Shown in pieces: positions 44,536-52,628 of a stretch of 64,000 bases of DNA. This stretch comes from Microtetraspora sp. NBRC 13810. Its GTDB lineage: Bacteria; Actinomycetota; Actinomycetes; Streptosporangiales; Streptosporangiaceae. Position numbers and translations under genes: made by a program. Each line of letters begins with the position of its first letter. Within the stretch, counting starts at the first letter, position 1. The stretch lies in the NCBI RefSeq assembly GCF_030268685.1, contig NZ_BSRQ01000001.1, positions 496,001-560,000 on the forward strand. Reading direction: 5' to 3'. Under the pieces are notes generated by a model. That model saw only the letters and a program-made list of their open reading frames with translations, did not search any database and was not told the origin of the DNA.

Positions 44536-46002
44536 ATGACCGACAGGTTCATCGAGGCCGTGGTAGTCGGGGACGTGATGCTCGACTCCTGGCTGCGAGG
44601 GCCGGTCAGCCGCGTCGCGCAGGAGGCGCCGGTGCCCGTGGTCAGCGTGCGGGAGGACGACGACGCGCCCGGCGGGGCCGGCAACACCGCCGCCAACCTC
44701 GCCGCCCTGGGCGCCCGGGTCCAGCTCCTGGGCGTGATCGGCGACGATCCGTGCGGCGAGCGGCTCACCCGCGAGCTGCGGCTGCGCGGCGTCGAGACCT
44801 TCCTGCCCGCCGTGCCCGGCCGGCGCACCGCGCACAGGCGACGGCTGATGACCGGCGGACGGCTGGTCGCCCGCTACGACGAGGAGGACCGCGAGCCCAT
44901 CCCGCCGCAGGCCGAGCGGGCGCTGATCGCCCGGCTGCGCGAGGCGGCGAGCTCCGCGCACGTCGTCATCGCCTGCGACCACGCCGCCGGGGTGTGCACC
45001 CCCGCCGTGCGGCGCGCGCTCACCGGTCTGCCGCTGCTCGTGGTGGACGCGCACGCCGTCGCCCCGTGGCGCGGCTGCTCCGCCGCCGTGCTGCCGAGCT
45101 ACCGCGAGACGCTCCGGCTGCTCGGTGAGGAGGCCGCGGGGGGCGCGGAGGAGGACAGGGCCGGCTTCCTCGCCGCCCGGACCGCCCGGCTGCTCGCGGT
45201 GACCGGCGCGGAGCTGGTCGTCACCGCGCTCGACGGCGAGGGCACGCTGCTGCACCAGCGCGGGCGGCAGCCGTACCGGACCTACGCCGAGCCCGCCCCG
45301 GCCCACATGGCCGCCGGCACGGGCGACACCTACACCGCCGTCTTCGCGCTCTGGCTGGCCGCCGGCGCCGTGCCCGAGGAGGCGGCGCGGACGGCCCAGG
45401 CCGCCGCGGGCGTCGTGGCGCGCCGCCCCGGCACCACCGTCTGCACCTGGCACGAACTGCTCCGCGCCCTGCGCGGCACGGACGGCGTGGTACGGCCGGC
45501 CGAACGGGTCGCCGAGCGGCTGGACGAGCACCGGCGGCGCGGCGAGCGGATCGTGTTCACCCACGGCTGCTTCGACGGGCTGCGCCGGGGCCACGTCGCC
45601 TACCTGGAACAGGCCCGCAGGCTCGGCGACGTCCTCGTCGTGGCGGTGCACGGCGACGCGAGCGTGACCCGGCTGAAAGGGGCGGGCCGGCCGGTCAACC
45701 CCTGCGCGGACCGGATGTCGGCGCTGGCCGCGCTGAACCACGTCGACTACGTGACCTGGTTCGAGGAGGACACCCCCGAGCGGCTCATCCGCATGATCAG
45801 ACCGGACCTCTACGTCAGGGGCGGCGACCACCCGCCCGGCACGCTGCCGGAGAGCCCGGTGGTCCGCGCCCTCGGCGGCGAGGTCATGACGCTCGGCCAC
45901 GTCGCCGGCCGGTCGAGCGGCGAGGTCATCGAGCGCATCCGGGCGTTCGAGTCGGGTGGCGGCACGGCGGGCGGGCACGAGGAAGACGAGCCGGTGGCCT
46001 GA
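44536..46002 (+). CDS. hldE: Bifunctional heptose-7-phosphate kinase / heptose-1-phosphate adenylyltransferase (HldE-like)
   Basis: 488 residues. The N-terminal ribokinase-fold domain (to about 320) has GDVMLDSWLRGPVSRVAQEAPVPVV, APGGAGNTAANLAALGA and GTGDTYTAVF with catalytic D264. The C-terminal nucleotidyltransferase domain (about 338-475) has FTHGCFDGLRRGHVAYLEQAR, RLKGAGRPVNP and EEDTPERLIRMIRPDLYVRGGD. In Gram-negatives HldE makes ADP-heptose for lipopolysaccharide. Here the HxGH nucleotide-binding motif reads RRGH (R350 for the first His), so the second activity may be altered. A GT9 gene follows, suggesting use of an activated heptose-like sugar in a wall glycan. Confidence 0.9.
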   Translation: MTDRFIEAVVVGDVMLDSWLRGPVSRVAQEAPVPVVSVREDDDAPGGAGNTAANLAALGARVQLLGVIGDDPCGERLTRELRLRGVETFLPAVPGRRTAHRRRLMTGGRLVARYDEEDREPIPPQAERALIARLREAASSAHVVIACDHAAGVCTPAVRRALTGLPLLVVDAHAVAPWRGCSAAVLPSYRETLRLLGEEAAGGAEEDRAGFLAARTARLLAVTGAELVVTALDGEGTLLHQRGRQPYRTYAEPAPAHMAAGTGDTYTAVFALWLAAGAVPEEAARTAQAAAGVVARRPGTTVCTWHELLRALRGTDGVVRPAERVAERLDEHRRRGERIVFTHGCFDGLRRGHVAYLEQARRLGDVLVVAVHGDASVTRLKGAGRPVNPCADRMSALAALNHVDYVTWFEEDTPERLIRMIRPDLYVRGGDHPPGTLPESPVVRALGGEVMTLGHVAGRSSGEVIERIRAFESGGGTAGGHEEDEPVA

Positions 46003-46015
46003 GGAGGGACCGAAC

Positions 46016-46048
46016 ATGGGCAAGAACGCAGGCGGGCGGACGGCATGA
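46016..46048 (+). CDS. Ten-codon leader ORF overlapping the GT9 start
   Basis: ATG 46016 follows GAGGAGGGA at ideal distance and reads MGKNAGGRTA then TGA. The stop overlaps the GT9 ATG (ATGA at 46045-46048), which has no good site of its own. It probably couples GT9 translation to the hldE transcript. Confidence 0.45.
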   Translation: MGKNAGGRTA

Positions 46049-47133
46049 GCGCCCTGGTCGAAGGGGTGCGGCGGATCGCGGTGCTGCGCGCCAACGCGGT
46101 CGGCGACCTCATCGTGGCGCTCCCCGCGCTTGAGGCGGTCAAGCGCGCCTATCCCTCCGCCCGGCTCACCCTGCTGGGCAGGGAGTGGCACGCGCGCTTC
46201 CTCACCGGCCGGCCCGGCCCGGTGGACGAGGTGATCGCGCTCCCTCCGGTGCCCGGGGTGTCCGCGCCGGAAACCGGCCAGCGGCCCCCGCCGGGACTCC
46301 TCGAAAGCCTGCGCGAGCGGCGTTTCGACCTCGCCCTGCAGATGCACGGCGGCGGGGTGAGCAGCAACCCGTTCGTCCGCCGCCTCGGCGCGAGACTCAC
46401 CGCCGGGCTGTGCGTGCCGGAGGCGGAACGGCTGGACCGGTGGACCCCCTACGTGTTCTACCAGCACGAGACGATGCGGCTGCTGGAGGTCGCCGCCCTG
46501 GTGGGCGGGCGCGCCGGGGCCATCGAGCCGAGCGTGGCGGTCACCGCGGCCGACCGCGCGGAGCTGGCCCGCGCGCACGGCGAGCCGCCGCCCGACCTGG
46601 TGGCGGTGCACCCCGGCGCCGCCGACCCGCGCCGGCGGTGGCCCGCCTACCGGTTCGCGGCCGTCGCCGACCGGCTGGGCCGGCCGGTCGTGGTCACCGG
46701 CACCGAGGAGGAGCGCGACCTCGTCGAGGAGGTGATCGCGGAGATGCGCCGGCCCGCGACCCCTGCGGTGGACTCGCTGAGCCTCGGCGGCCTGGCCGCG
46801 CTGTACGAGCGGTGCGCCCTGGTGATCGCCAACGACACCGGACCCCGCCATCTGGCGGCGGCGGTCGGCACCCCCACCGTGGGCGTCTACTGGTGCGGCA
46901 ACCTCGTCACCGCCGGCCCGCTGACCCGCACCCGGCACCGGCCGCTGATCTCCTGGACCGCCGCCTGCCCGGTGTGCGGGGCCACCGGCCTGGGAGGCGA
47001 CGCCGAGCGCTGCCCGCACGACGTGTCATGGGTCGCCGACGTGCCGATCGGCGCGGTGCTGGAGGCCGCCCGCGCGCTGCTCGGCGAGGACCACGACCCG
47101 CGCGGGACACGGGCCGGCGACCTCGTCTGCTGA
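46045..47133 (+). CDS. Glycosyltransferase family 9 (heptosyltransferase-like)
   Basis: 362 residues. The GT9 pattern is RIAVLRANAVGDLIVALPALEAVKRAYPSARLTLLG, then FDLALQMHGGGVSSNPFVRRLGA, VAVHPGAADPRRRWPAYRFAAVADRL, and ERCALVIANDTGPRHLAAAVGTPTVGVYW. This is the ADP-heptose transferase family of lipopolysaccharide core synthesis. The C-terminal CPVCGATGLGGDAERCPHDVSWV has three Cys in a zinc-like arrangement. The hldE gene directly upstream makes a sugar nucleotide donor of the same type likely. The acceptor is unknown in this Gram-positive setting. Confidence 0.9.
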   Translation: MSALVEGVRRIAVLRANAVGDLIVALPALEAVKRAYPSARLTLLGREWHARFLTGRPGPVDEVIALPPVPGVSAPETGQRPPPGLLESLRERRFDLALQMHGGGVSSNPFVRRLGARLTAGLCVPEAERLDRWTPYVFYQHETMRLLEVAALVGGRAGAIEPSVAVTAADRAELARAHGEPPPDLVAVHPGAADPRRRWPAYRFAAVADRLGRPVVVTGTEEERDLVEEVIAEMRRPATPAVDSLSLGGLAALYERCALVIANDTGPRHLAAAVGTPTVGVYWCGNLVTAGPLTRTRHRPLISWTAACPVCGATGLGGDAERCPHDVSWVADVPIGAVLEAARALLGEDHDPRGTRAGDLVC

Positions 47134-47186
47134 GGCCCTGAGCCGACCGCCCGTACGGACCGGTTCGTCCGCACAGGCCGACCGTC

Positions 47187-47264
47187 CGTACGGGCCGGTT
47201 CGTCGTACGGGCCGGTTCGTCGTACGGGCCGGTTCGTCGTACGGGCCGGTTCGTCGTACGGGCC
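47187..47264. repeat. 17-bp tandem repeats between convergent operons
   Basis: Units CGTACGGGCCGGTTCGT start at 47187, 47204, 47221 and 47238, with a partial copy at 47255. A degenerate copy lies upstream near 47153. Each has the palindromic CGTACG edge, so the region can fold into hairpins and may act as a bidirectional terminator between GT9 (plus) and manC (minus). Confidence 0.85.
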
Positions 47265-47313
47265 GTACGGTCCGGTCGGCTCCGCCCGGCAGAAGGCGTG
47301 GCCCGGGGCGGGC

Positions 47314-48417
47314 TCAGACGTCGCTGGAGAAGCGGACGGCGCGCTCGGGAAGCACGATGCCCGGCCACACCCGGGTCCCGGCCAGCAGCTCGTTGCCCGA
47401 GCCGATCACCGCGCCGTCGCCGACCACGGCGTCACGCAGCACGGCCCCGGACGCCACGACCGCCTCCCTGCCCACCACCGAGTCGATCACGGTGGCCCCC
47501 TGGCACACCTGGCTGCCGTCGCACAGCACACTGCCGGTGACGATGGCGCCGGAGCCCACGACCGCGCGGGCGCCGACCGTGGAGCCGCCGGAGACCTTGG
47601 CCTCGGCGGACACCTGGGCGCCCGGCATGGCGAGCATCTCGCCGGGCGTCCCCGGCAGGGCGGGTGAGCGCAGCCGGCCGAGCACCAGGTCGCGCGACCC
47701 CCGGACGAACGCCGCCGGGGTGCCCACGTCGAGCCAGTAGGACCGGTCGGCGTACCCCAGCACGAGCGTGCCCGACTCGATCAGCCCGGGGAACGTCTCC
47801 CGCTCCACCGACACGACCTGGCCGGCCGGGATGTCGTCGATCACCGAGCGGGTGAACACGTAGCACCCGGCGTTGATCCGGTTGGTCACCGGGTTGGGCG
47901 TCTTCTCCAGGAACGCGGTGACCCTGCCGGACTCGTCGGTGGGGACGCAGCCGAACCGGGAGGGGTCGTCGACCTCGGTGAGGTGCAGCGTCACCCCGGC
48001 GCCCCTGGCGACGTGCCGCCCGACCTGCTCGCCGATGTCGTGCCCGGAGAGGATGTCGCCGTTGAGCACCAGGACGGGCGCGTCCGGCCCGCCGGTCAGC
48101 GCCTGGGCCGCGTTGCGGATCGCGCCGCCCGTGCCCAGCGGGTGCTCCTCGGTCATGTACGTGAGCCTGAGCCCGAACCCGGAGCCGTCGCCGAACGCCT
48201 CGGAGAACATCGAGGCGCGGTAGGAGGTGGCGAAGACGACGTGACGCACTCCGAAGGACCGCGCCCGGGTGAGCTGATGAGCCAGGAAGGGGACTCCCGC
48301 CGTGGGCAGCAGGGGCTTGGGGACGCCGAGCGTCAGCGGACGCAACCGGGTGCCCTGCCCTCCCACGAGGAGAATCGCCTCAAGATCACCTGATGCAGGC
48401 CGAATGTTCTCCGTCAC
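47314..48417 (-). CDS. manC: Mannose-1-phosphate guanylyltransferase-like nucleotidyltransferase
   Basis: 367 residues from GTG 48417. The nucleotidyltransferase domain holds AILLVGGQGTRLRPLTLGVPKPLLP, PLGTGGAIRNAAQAL, VLVLNGDILSG and FLEKTPNPVTNRINAGCYV. A left-handed beta-helix of hexapeptide repeats forms the C-terminus (VSGGSTVGARAVVGSGAIVTGSVLCDGSQVCQGATV). This is the layout of actinobacterial GDP-mannose pyrophosphorylase (Rv3264c type). It supplies GDP-mannose from the mannose-1-P made by ManB at 24 kb. It is the last gene of a seven-gene glycan operon, 17 nt after a GT4 gene. Glucose-1-P or another sugar as substrate is possible. Confidence 0.88.
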   Translation of the reverse strand: MTENIRPASGDLEAILLVGGQGTRLRPLTLGVPKPLLPTAGVPFLAHQLTRARSFGVRHVVFATSYRASMFSEAFGDGSGFGLRLTYMTEEHPLGTGGAIRNAAQALTGGPDAPVLVLNGDILSGHDIGEQVGRHVARGAGVTLHLTEVDDPSRFGCVPTDESGRVTAFLEKTPNPVTNRINAGCYVFTRSVIDDIPAGQVVSVERETFPGLIESGTLVLGYADRSYWLDVGTPAAFVRGSRDLVLGRLRSPALPGTPGEMLAMPGAQVSAEAKVSGGSTVGARAVVGSGAIVTGSVLCDGSQVCQGATVIDSVVGREAVVASGAVLRDAVVGDGAVIGSGNELLAGTRVWPGIVLPERAVRFSSDV

Positions 48418-48434
48418 GCCGTGAGGCTAGCTTA

Positions 48435-49556
48435 CTATTCCACGGCGCGTTGATAACAAAGCAGATGCGCCTCCGCCGACGCCTGCCAGGTGAACTCCAT
48501 GGCCCGGCTGCGCCCGGCCGAGGCCAGTTGCCCGCGCCGGTCCGGTGAGGTGAGCAGCGCGCGCAGCTCCCGCCCGATGCTGTCCGCGTCCGGCTCGGTG
48601 TAGGCGACCGCGTCGCCGCCGACCTCGGGCAGCGAGGTGCGGTGCGTGGTGAGCACCGGCGCGCCGCACGCCATCGCCTCCAGCACCGGCAGCCCGAAGC
48701 CCTCTCCCCTGGAGGGGAAGGCGACGACTTGCGCCCCGCCCAGGAAACCGGACAGGTCGGCGAAGGCGAGGTATCCGGGCAGCACCACGCGGACCTTGTC
48801 GGCCACCTCGCTCACCGCCTCGTCCACCCCCGCGTCGCGCACGCCCCCGGCCAGCACCAGCACCGGCGGCTCGGCCAGCCCCTCCACCGCGCGGGCGAAC
48901 CCGCGGATGAGGTTCGGCACGTTCTTCCTCGGCTCCAGCGCGCCGAGATACGCGACGTACGGCCGGCCGTGCAGGCCCAGCCGGCCGGTGACCCGCCTGA
49001 CCTCCCGGTCGTCCGGCCGGTGGAACAGCGCGGTGTCCACCCCGTGGTAGGCCACGTCGATCCTGGTCGAGTCGGCGGCCAGCACTCTGATCATCTCTTC
49101 GCGGGTCGCCTTGGACGGCACGATCACCCGGGTCGCGTGGCGCGCGGACGTGCGGATGGCCGAGCGGAAGAAGGACGCCTTCACCGCGCTGTGCTGGTCG
49201 GGGTCGGTGAACCAGGTGACGTCGTGCACGGTGGCGACCGTGGGCAGGCCGGCCCGCAACGGCATCGAGTAGTAAGGCGCATGGATCACTCCGGCCCGGA
49301 CCTGCTGGGCGACGACGGGCAGACTGGTCTGTTCCCATGCGAGCCTGGCCGCCCTGTTCGTGATCGAGGGCGGCCCGGGGATCACCCGGGCGTTCGGCGC
49401 CAGCCTGCCGTATCGCTCGCCGTCGGCACGCTGGCAGACCACTGCCAGGTCCGCGCCGATCCGGTCCAGAGCGGTGACGAGTCCATCGACATACCTGATC
49501 AGCGCACCGCGATCGGCCGGCACCGCGGCCGCGTCGACGAGCACTCGAGGTGTCAA
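48435..49556 (-). CDS. Glycosyltransferase family 4
   Basis: 373 residues; the start is taken as TTG 49556, with a GGGGAG about 9 nt upstream; GTG 49544 is the alternative. The GT4 pattern is AAAVPADRGALIRYVDGLVTAL, TVHDVTWFTDPDQ, KNVPNLIRGFARAV and the nucleotide-sugar site FPSRGEGFGLPVLEAMACGAPVLTTHRTSLPEVGGDAV with the E-x7-E motif. It should transfer a sugar from a nucleotide donor, plausibly GDP-mannose because manC follows. The acceptor is unknown. Confidence 0.9.
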   Translation of the reverse strand: MTPRVLVDAAAVPADRGALIRYVDGLVTALDRIGADLAVVCQRADGERYGRLAPNARVIPGPPSITNRAARLAWEQTSLPVVAQQVRAGVIHAPYYSMPLRAGLPTVATVHDVTWFTDPDQHSAVKASFFRSAIRTSARHATRVIVPSKATREEMIRVLAADSTRIDVAYHGVDTALFHRPDDREVRRVTGRLGLHGRPYVAYLGALEPRKNVPNLIRGFARAVEGLAEPPVLVLAGGVRDAGVDEAVSEVADKVRVVLPGYLAFADLSGFLGGAQVVAFPSRGEGFGLPVLEAMACGAPVLTTHRTSLPEVGGDAVAYTEPDADSIGRELRALLTSPDRRGQLASAGRSRAMEFTWQASAEAHLLCYQRAVE

Positions 49557-49648
49557 GAAGGATCGCTCCCCTCAAGGTCACTGTGGGACCGTCGTCCCCC
49601 CTTCTACAGACAACTCTATGGCCCGCCCCTCGGAAAGAGTGGGGTAAA

Positions 49649-50608
49649 TCACATGGCATTTCGCGGGCTGTCGTCTTTCCGTGGGTGAAACACGGAACGT
49701 GCCACTACGGCGGCGCTTCCAGCGCAGATAAGGTCGCCCGCGACGATGACCATCCGCGAACACAGCGCCACCGCGAGCGCGGTCCCCTGGTCGAGGACCG
49801 GCGAGAGCACCACCACCATGGCGACTTCGCGCACCCCGGCGCCCGCCGGCACCACGAAGGTCATGATGCCCAGGCACCACGACAGCGCGAACGCGCCCAC
49901 GGAGAAGACGACGATCCCCGCTCCCCCCGGACGCACCTCGGTGAGGATCGCCGCGAGACTCAGCCCGTAGGCGATCCAGCCGGCCAGCGCCCAGCCGAGC
50001 GCGGTGAGCATGCCGCGCCGGGTGAGCTCGCGCTCCAGCGGCGGCCGGCCGAGCCTGCGCAGCCCGAACGCGATCACGGCGTTGATCACCCGCGGTTCGA
50101 GCAGCACCGCCAGCACCGGCACCAGGAGCAGCGCCCACGCGTAGGGGAACGCGCCGGGCCCGGCGGTGAGCAGGGTGACCGCGGCCACCAGGAGGCCGCT
50201 GCCGAGCTGCACGGGCAGGGTCAGGAAGAACGCCGCCGCGCTGCGCGGGCGGGGGATGCCGAGGTCGCGGCCCATCTCCATCTGGGCCAGCATCGGCCAG
50301 ACCGCGCCGGGGATGTACTTGCCGAGCTGGCCCACGAAGAAGACCTTGGCGGCCCGCCGTACCGGGAGGGGGGAGCCGAGGTCGGCGAGGAGGGCGCGCC
50401 AGGTGAGCATGCCGCCGCAGAGGGCGGCGACCACGCCGGCCACCGACAACGCGAGGGACTGCCAGGACAGGCGGGCGAATCCGGCGACCACGGCGTCCCA
50501 CTCACGGGCGACGGCCCAGCCGCCGAAGCCGAGCGCGGCGAGCAGGAAGACGACCCTGAGCGCGCCGCGCGCCGACCTGCGTACGGAGCCGCGCGCCGGC
50601 CGGCTCAC
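49649..50608 (-). CDS. UPF0104 / lysylphosphatidylglycerol synthase-like membrane (flippase-fold) protein
   Basis: 319 residues from GTG 50608, overlapping the methyltransferase stop (GTGA). Eight or so membrane segments. The UPF0104/LPG_synthase_TM pattern is LLADLGSPLPVRRAAKVFFVGQLGKYIPGAVWPMLAQMEMGRDLGIPR and IMTFVVPAGAGVREVAMVVVLSP. Such domains act as lipid flippases in MprF. Inside a glycan operon it could flip a lipid-linked sugar, which is inference. There is no aminoacyl-transferase domain. Confidence 0.87.
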   Translation of the reverse strand: MSRPARGSVRRSARGALRVVFLLAALGFGGWAVAREWDAVVAGFARLSWQSLALSVAGVVAALCGGMLTWRALLADLGSPLPVRRAAKVFFVGQLGKYIPGAVWPMLAQMEMGRDLGIPRPRSAAAFFLTLPVQLGSGLLVAAVTLLTAGPGAFPYAWALLLVPVLAVLLEPRVINAVIAFGLRRLGRPPLERELTRRGMLTALGWALAGWIAYGLSLAAILTEVRPGGAGIVVFSVGAFALSWCLGIMTFVVPAGAGVREVAMVVVLSPVLDQGTALAVALCSRMVIVAGDLICAGSAAVVARSVFHPRKDDSPRNAM

Positions 50609-51441
50609 AGAGACCGGACCGGATCGGGCGGCTGCGGCAGGACCGGGCCGCCCGGTCCCCTGCCGCTCTTGGTCGCCACCCACAGGTAGGTCGGCACGAC
50701 CGGCAGCAGCGCGCGCAGCACCGGGCGCGGCGTCGCGCCCAGCACGGCCCGTGCGAGGCGGCCCGCCGGACCGGGGAAGAGCTCGCCGCCCGCGAACCGC
50801 TCCGGCGTGGCGAGCACGGGGAACGTGTAGTCGTGCACGTGGAAGCCGCGCACCATGCGGCGCAGCCCTTTGCGGGTGCGGTACCGCTCGTAGTAGTGGT
50901 CGGCCCGGCCGGACAGCCGCACGTAGCGGTCGGCCAGCGCCGGCGGCAGGTAGGACAGGAAGGGCAGCTTGTAGTGCGGCTCCATGACGCCGAGCCGGTT
51001 GCCGAGGCCGAGGTAGAGCACGCCGTCGTCGGCGAGCACCCGGTGCAGCTCGGCCATGATCGCGTCGGGGTCGACGACGTGCTCGTAGATGTGGTTGAAG
51101 ACCAGCACGTCCACCGACCCGTCGGGGAACGGCAGCGCGGTGCCGTCGGCGCACACGAACGTCACCCGTCCGCCGAACCGCTCGGCCGCCTTACGCAGCC
51201 CCGGCACGTCGATGTCCACCCCGAAGGTGTGACGCGCGCCCGCGGCGGCCAGCTCGTCGGCGATGAACCCGGCGGAGCAGCCGATGTCGGCCACGGTCAG
51301 CCCGTCGAGCGACCTGCCGGTGCCGAGGAAGTGCCCGAGCACCGCGATGATCTTCGCTGCCTTGCGGCGGCGCTTGTCCTCGTCGAGCATCGCGGACTGG
51401 AACTCGGAGTACTCAAGCTGAGCTAGGCGTTCCTTTCCCAC
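50605..51441 (-). CDS. SAM-dependent methyltransferase (class I)
   Basis: 278 residues from GTG 51441; TTG 51450 is the alternative, and neither has a strong site. The class I core is LTVADIGCSAGFIADELAAAGARHTFGVDID, FVCADGTALPFPDGSVDVLVFNHIYEHVVDPDAIMAELHRVLADDGVLYLGL. The C-terminal half (PHYKLPFLSYLPPALADRYVRL) resembles methyltransferases of polysaccharide clusters. It probably methylates a sugar in the glycan made by this operon. Confidence 0.88.
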   Translation of the reverse strand: MGKERLAQLEYSEFQSAMLDEDKRRRKAAKIIAVLGHFLGTGRSLDGLTVADIGCSAGFIADELAAAGARHTFGVDIDVPGLRKAAERFGGRVTFVCADGTALPFPDGSVDVLVFNHIYEHVVDPDAIMAELHRVLADDGVLYLGLGNRLGVMEPHYKLPFLSYLPPALADRYVRLSGRADHYYERYRTRKGLRRMVRGFHVHDYTFPVLATPERFAGGELFPGPAGRLARAVLGATPRPVLRALLPVVPTYLWVATKSGRGPGGPVLPQPPDPVRSL

Positions 51442-51496
51442 GCCGCCCAACAGTACCCGCGCGGGGCCCGCGCCGTGCGGCCCTCGCGCACGCCTT

Positions 51497-51564
51497 GACG
51501 TGCTCGGGGTGACGTGCTCGGGGTGACGTGCTCGGGGTGACGCGCTCGGGGTGACGCGCTCAGG
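51497..51564. repeat. 14-bp tandem repeats downstream of a GT4 gene
   Basis: Units GACGTGCTCGGGGT start at 51497, 51511 and 51525, followed by GACGCGCTCGGGGT at 51539 and a partial copy at 51553. The array runs into the last codon and stop of the minus-strand GT4 gene (stop at 51560). Confidence 0.88.
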
Positions 51565-52624
51565 ACAGCAGCGCGGACAGGTAGGCGGCCCAGTGCGGCT
51601 CGGGGTCGACGGACTTGACGCCCGCGCGCAGCCGTTCGGGCTCGCCCGGGGCGTAGAACCGGCCGATCGCCTCGCGCAGCGCCTCCGCCGAGCCCGGCTC
51701 GACGAGGAGGCCGTCCACGCCGTCCGTGACGTTGTCGGCCAGCGCGCCGACCCTGGTCGCGATCACCGGCACGCCGTGCTCGTGGCCGAGCCACACGTTC
51801 TGGCTGGCGGTGGCGCTGCGGTAGGGCAGCACCAGCGCGTCGGCCCGGGCGAAGAGCGCGGGCACCTCGTGCGCCGCGACGTAGCCCGGCCGCAGCTCCA
51901 CCCGGTCCGCGATGCCCAGCTCGGCCACGAGGTCCCTGGTGGCGTCGAGCCCGCCCCAGAACTCCCCGGCCACGGTCAGCGACACCCCCTCGGGCAGCGC
52001 GCGCAGCAGCAGGTCGAGCCCCTTGTAGGGGCGCACGATGCCGAAGAACAGCAGCCGCCGGCGCACCCCGTCCGCCGCCGCCCGCCCGTCCCTCCGTGCG
52101 GGCAGGTGCGGTGGCAGCCCGGCCACCGCCACCGGCGCGGGCGCGAGCGACCGGGCCAGCGCCGCCTGCTCCTCGGAGTGCGCGAGCACCCGGTCCACCC
52201 GCCTCAGCAGGGCCCGCACCAGCGGCGTGTCGTACGGCTTGCGCTCGTGTGGGAGGACGTTGTGGCACAGCGCCAGCACCGGGGTCGAGCGGGCGGCGCC
52301 GTACAGGATGCCGAGGTAGGGGGGCACCTGCACCGGGCTGAGCACAGTGAGCACGGCCAGGTCGGTGCGCCGCAGCCGCCTGCCGCAGCGCACCCAGCCG
52401 TCGGGGCGGCGCCAGTCGAGCTTCCGCCGCACGGTCCGGAACGGCGTGCCCTCCGGGCTGTCGATCGTCTGCTGCCCCGGATAGAGGAAGGCGGGATACT
52501 GGGCCCGCCACGACTCGATCACCACGTCGTGGCCGAGGGCGTCGAGCCGGTGGGCCAGCTCGGTGGTGTGCTGTGCGCCGCCCCCCTTGTAGGGATATGT
52601 CGGGCCGACGATGGCGATGCGCAT
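51560..52624 (-). CDS. Glycosyltransferase family 4
   Basis: 354 residues. The N-terminal motif is MRIAIVGPTYPYKGGGAQHTTELAHRL, followed by ALCHNVLPHERKPYDTPL, the GT-B donor site FFGIVRPYKGLDLLLRAL and NVWLGHEHGVPVIATRVGALADNV. The E-x7-E donor motif is modified: SATASQNVWLGHEHG has no first Glu. It starts 4 nt after the GT2 gene stop, so the two are co-transcribed. Confidence 0.9.
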   Translation of the reverse strand: MRIAIVGPTYPYKGGGAQHTTELAHRLDALGHDVVIESWRAQYPAFLYPGQQTIDSPEGTPFRTVRRKLDWRRPDGWVRCGRRLRRTDLAVLTVLSPVQVPPYLGILYGAARSTPVLALCHNVLPHERKPYDTPLVRALLRRVDRVLAHSEEQAALARSLAPAPVAVAGLPPHLPARRDGRAAADGVRRRLLFFGIVRPYKGLDLLLRALPEGVSLTVAGEFWGGLDATRDLVAELGIADRVELRPGYVAAHEVPALFARADALVLPYRSATASQNVWLGHEHGVPVIATRVGALADNVTDGVDGLLVEPGSAEALREAIGRFYAPGEPERLRAGVKSVDPEPHWAAYLSALLS

Positions 52625-52628
52625 CCGG

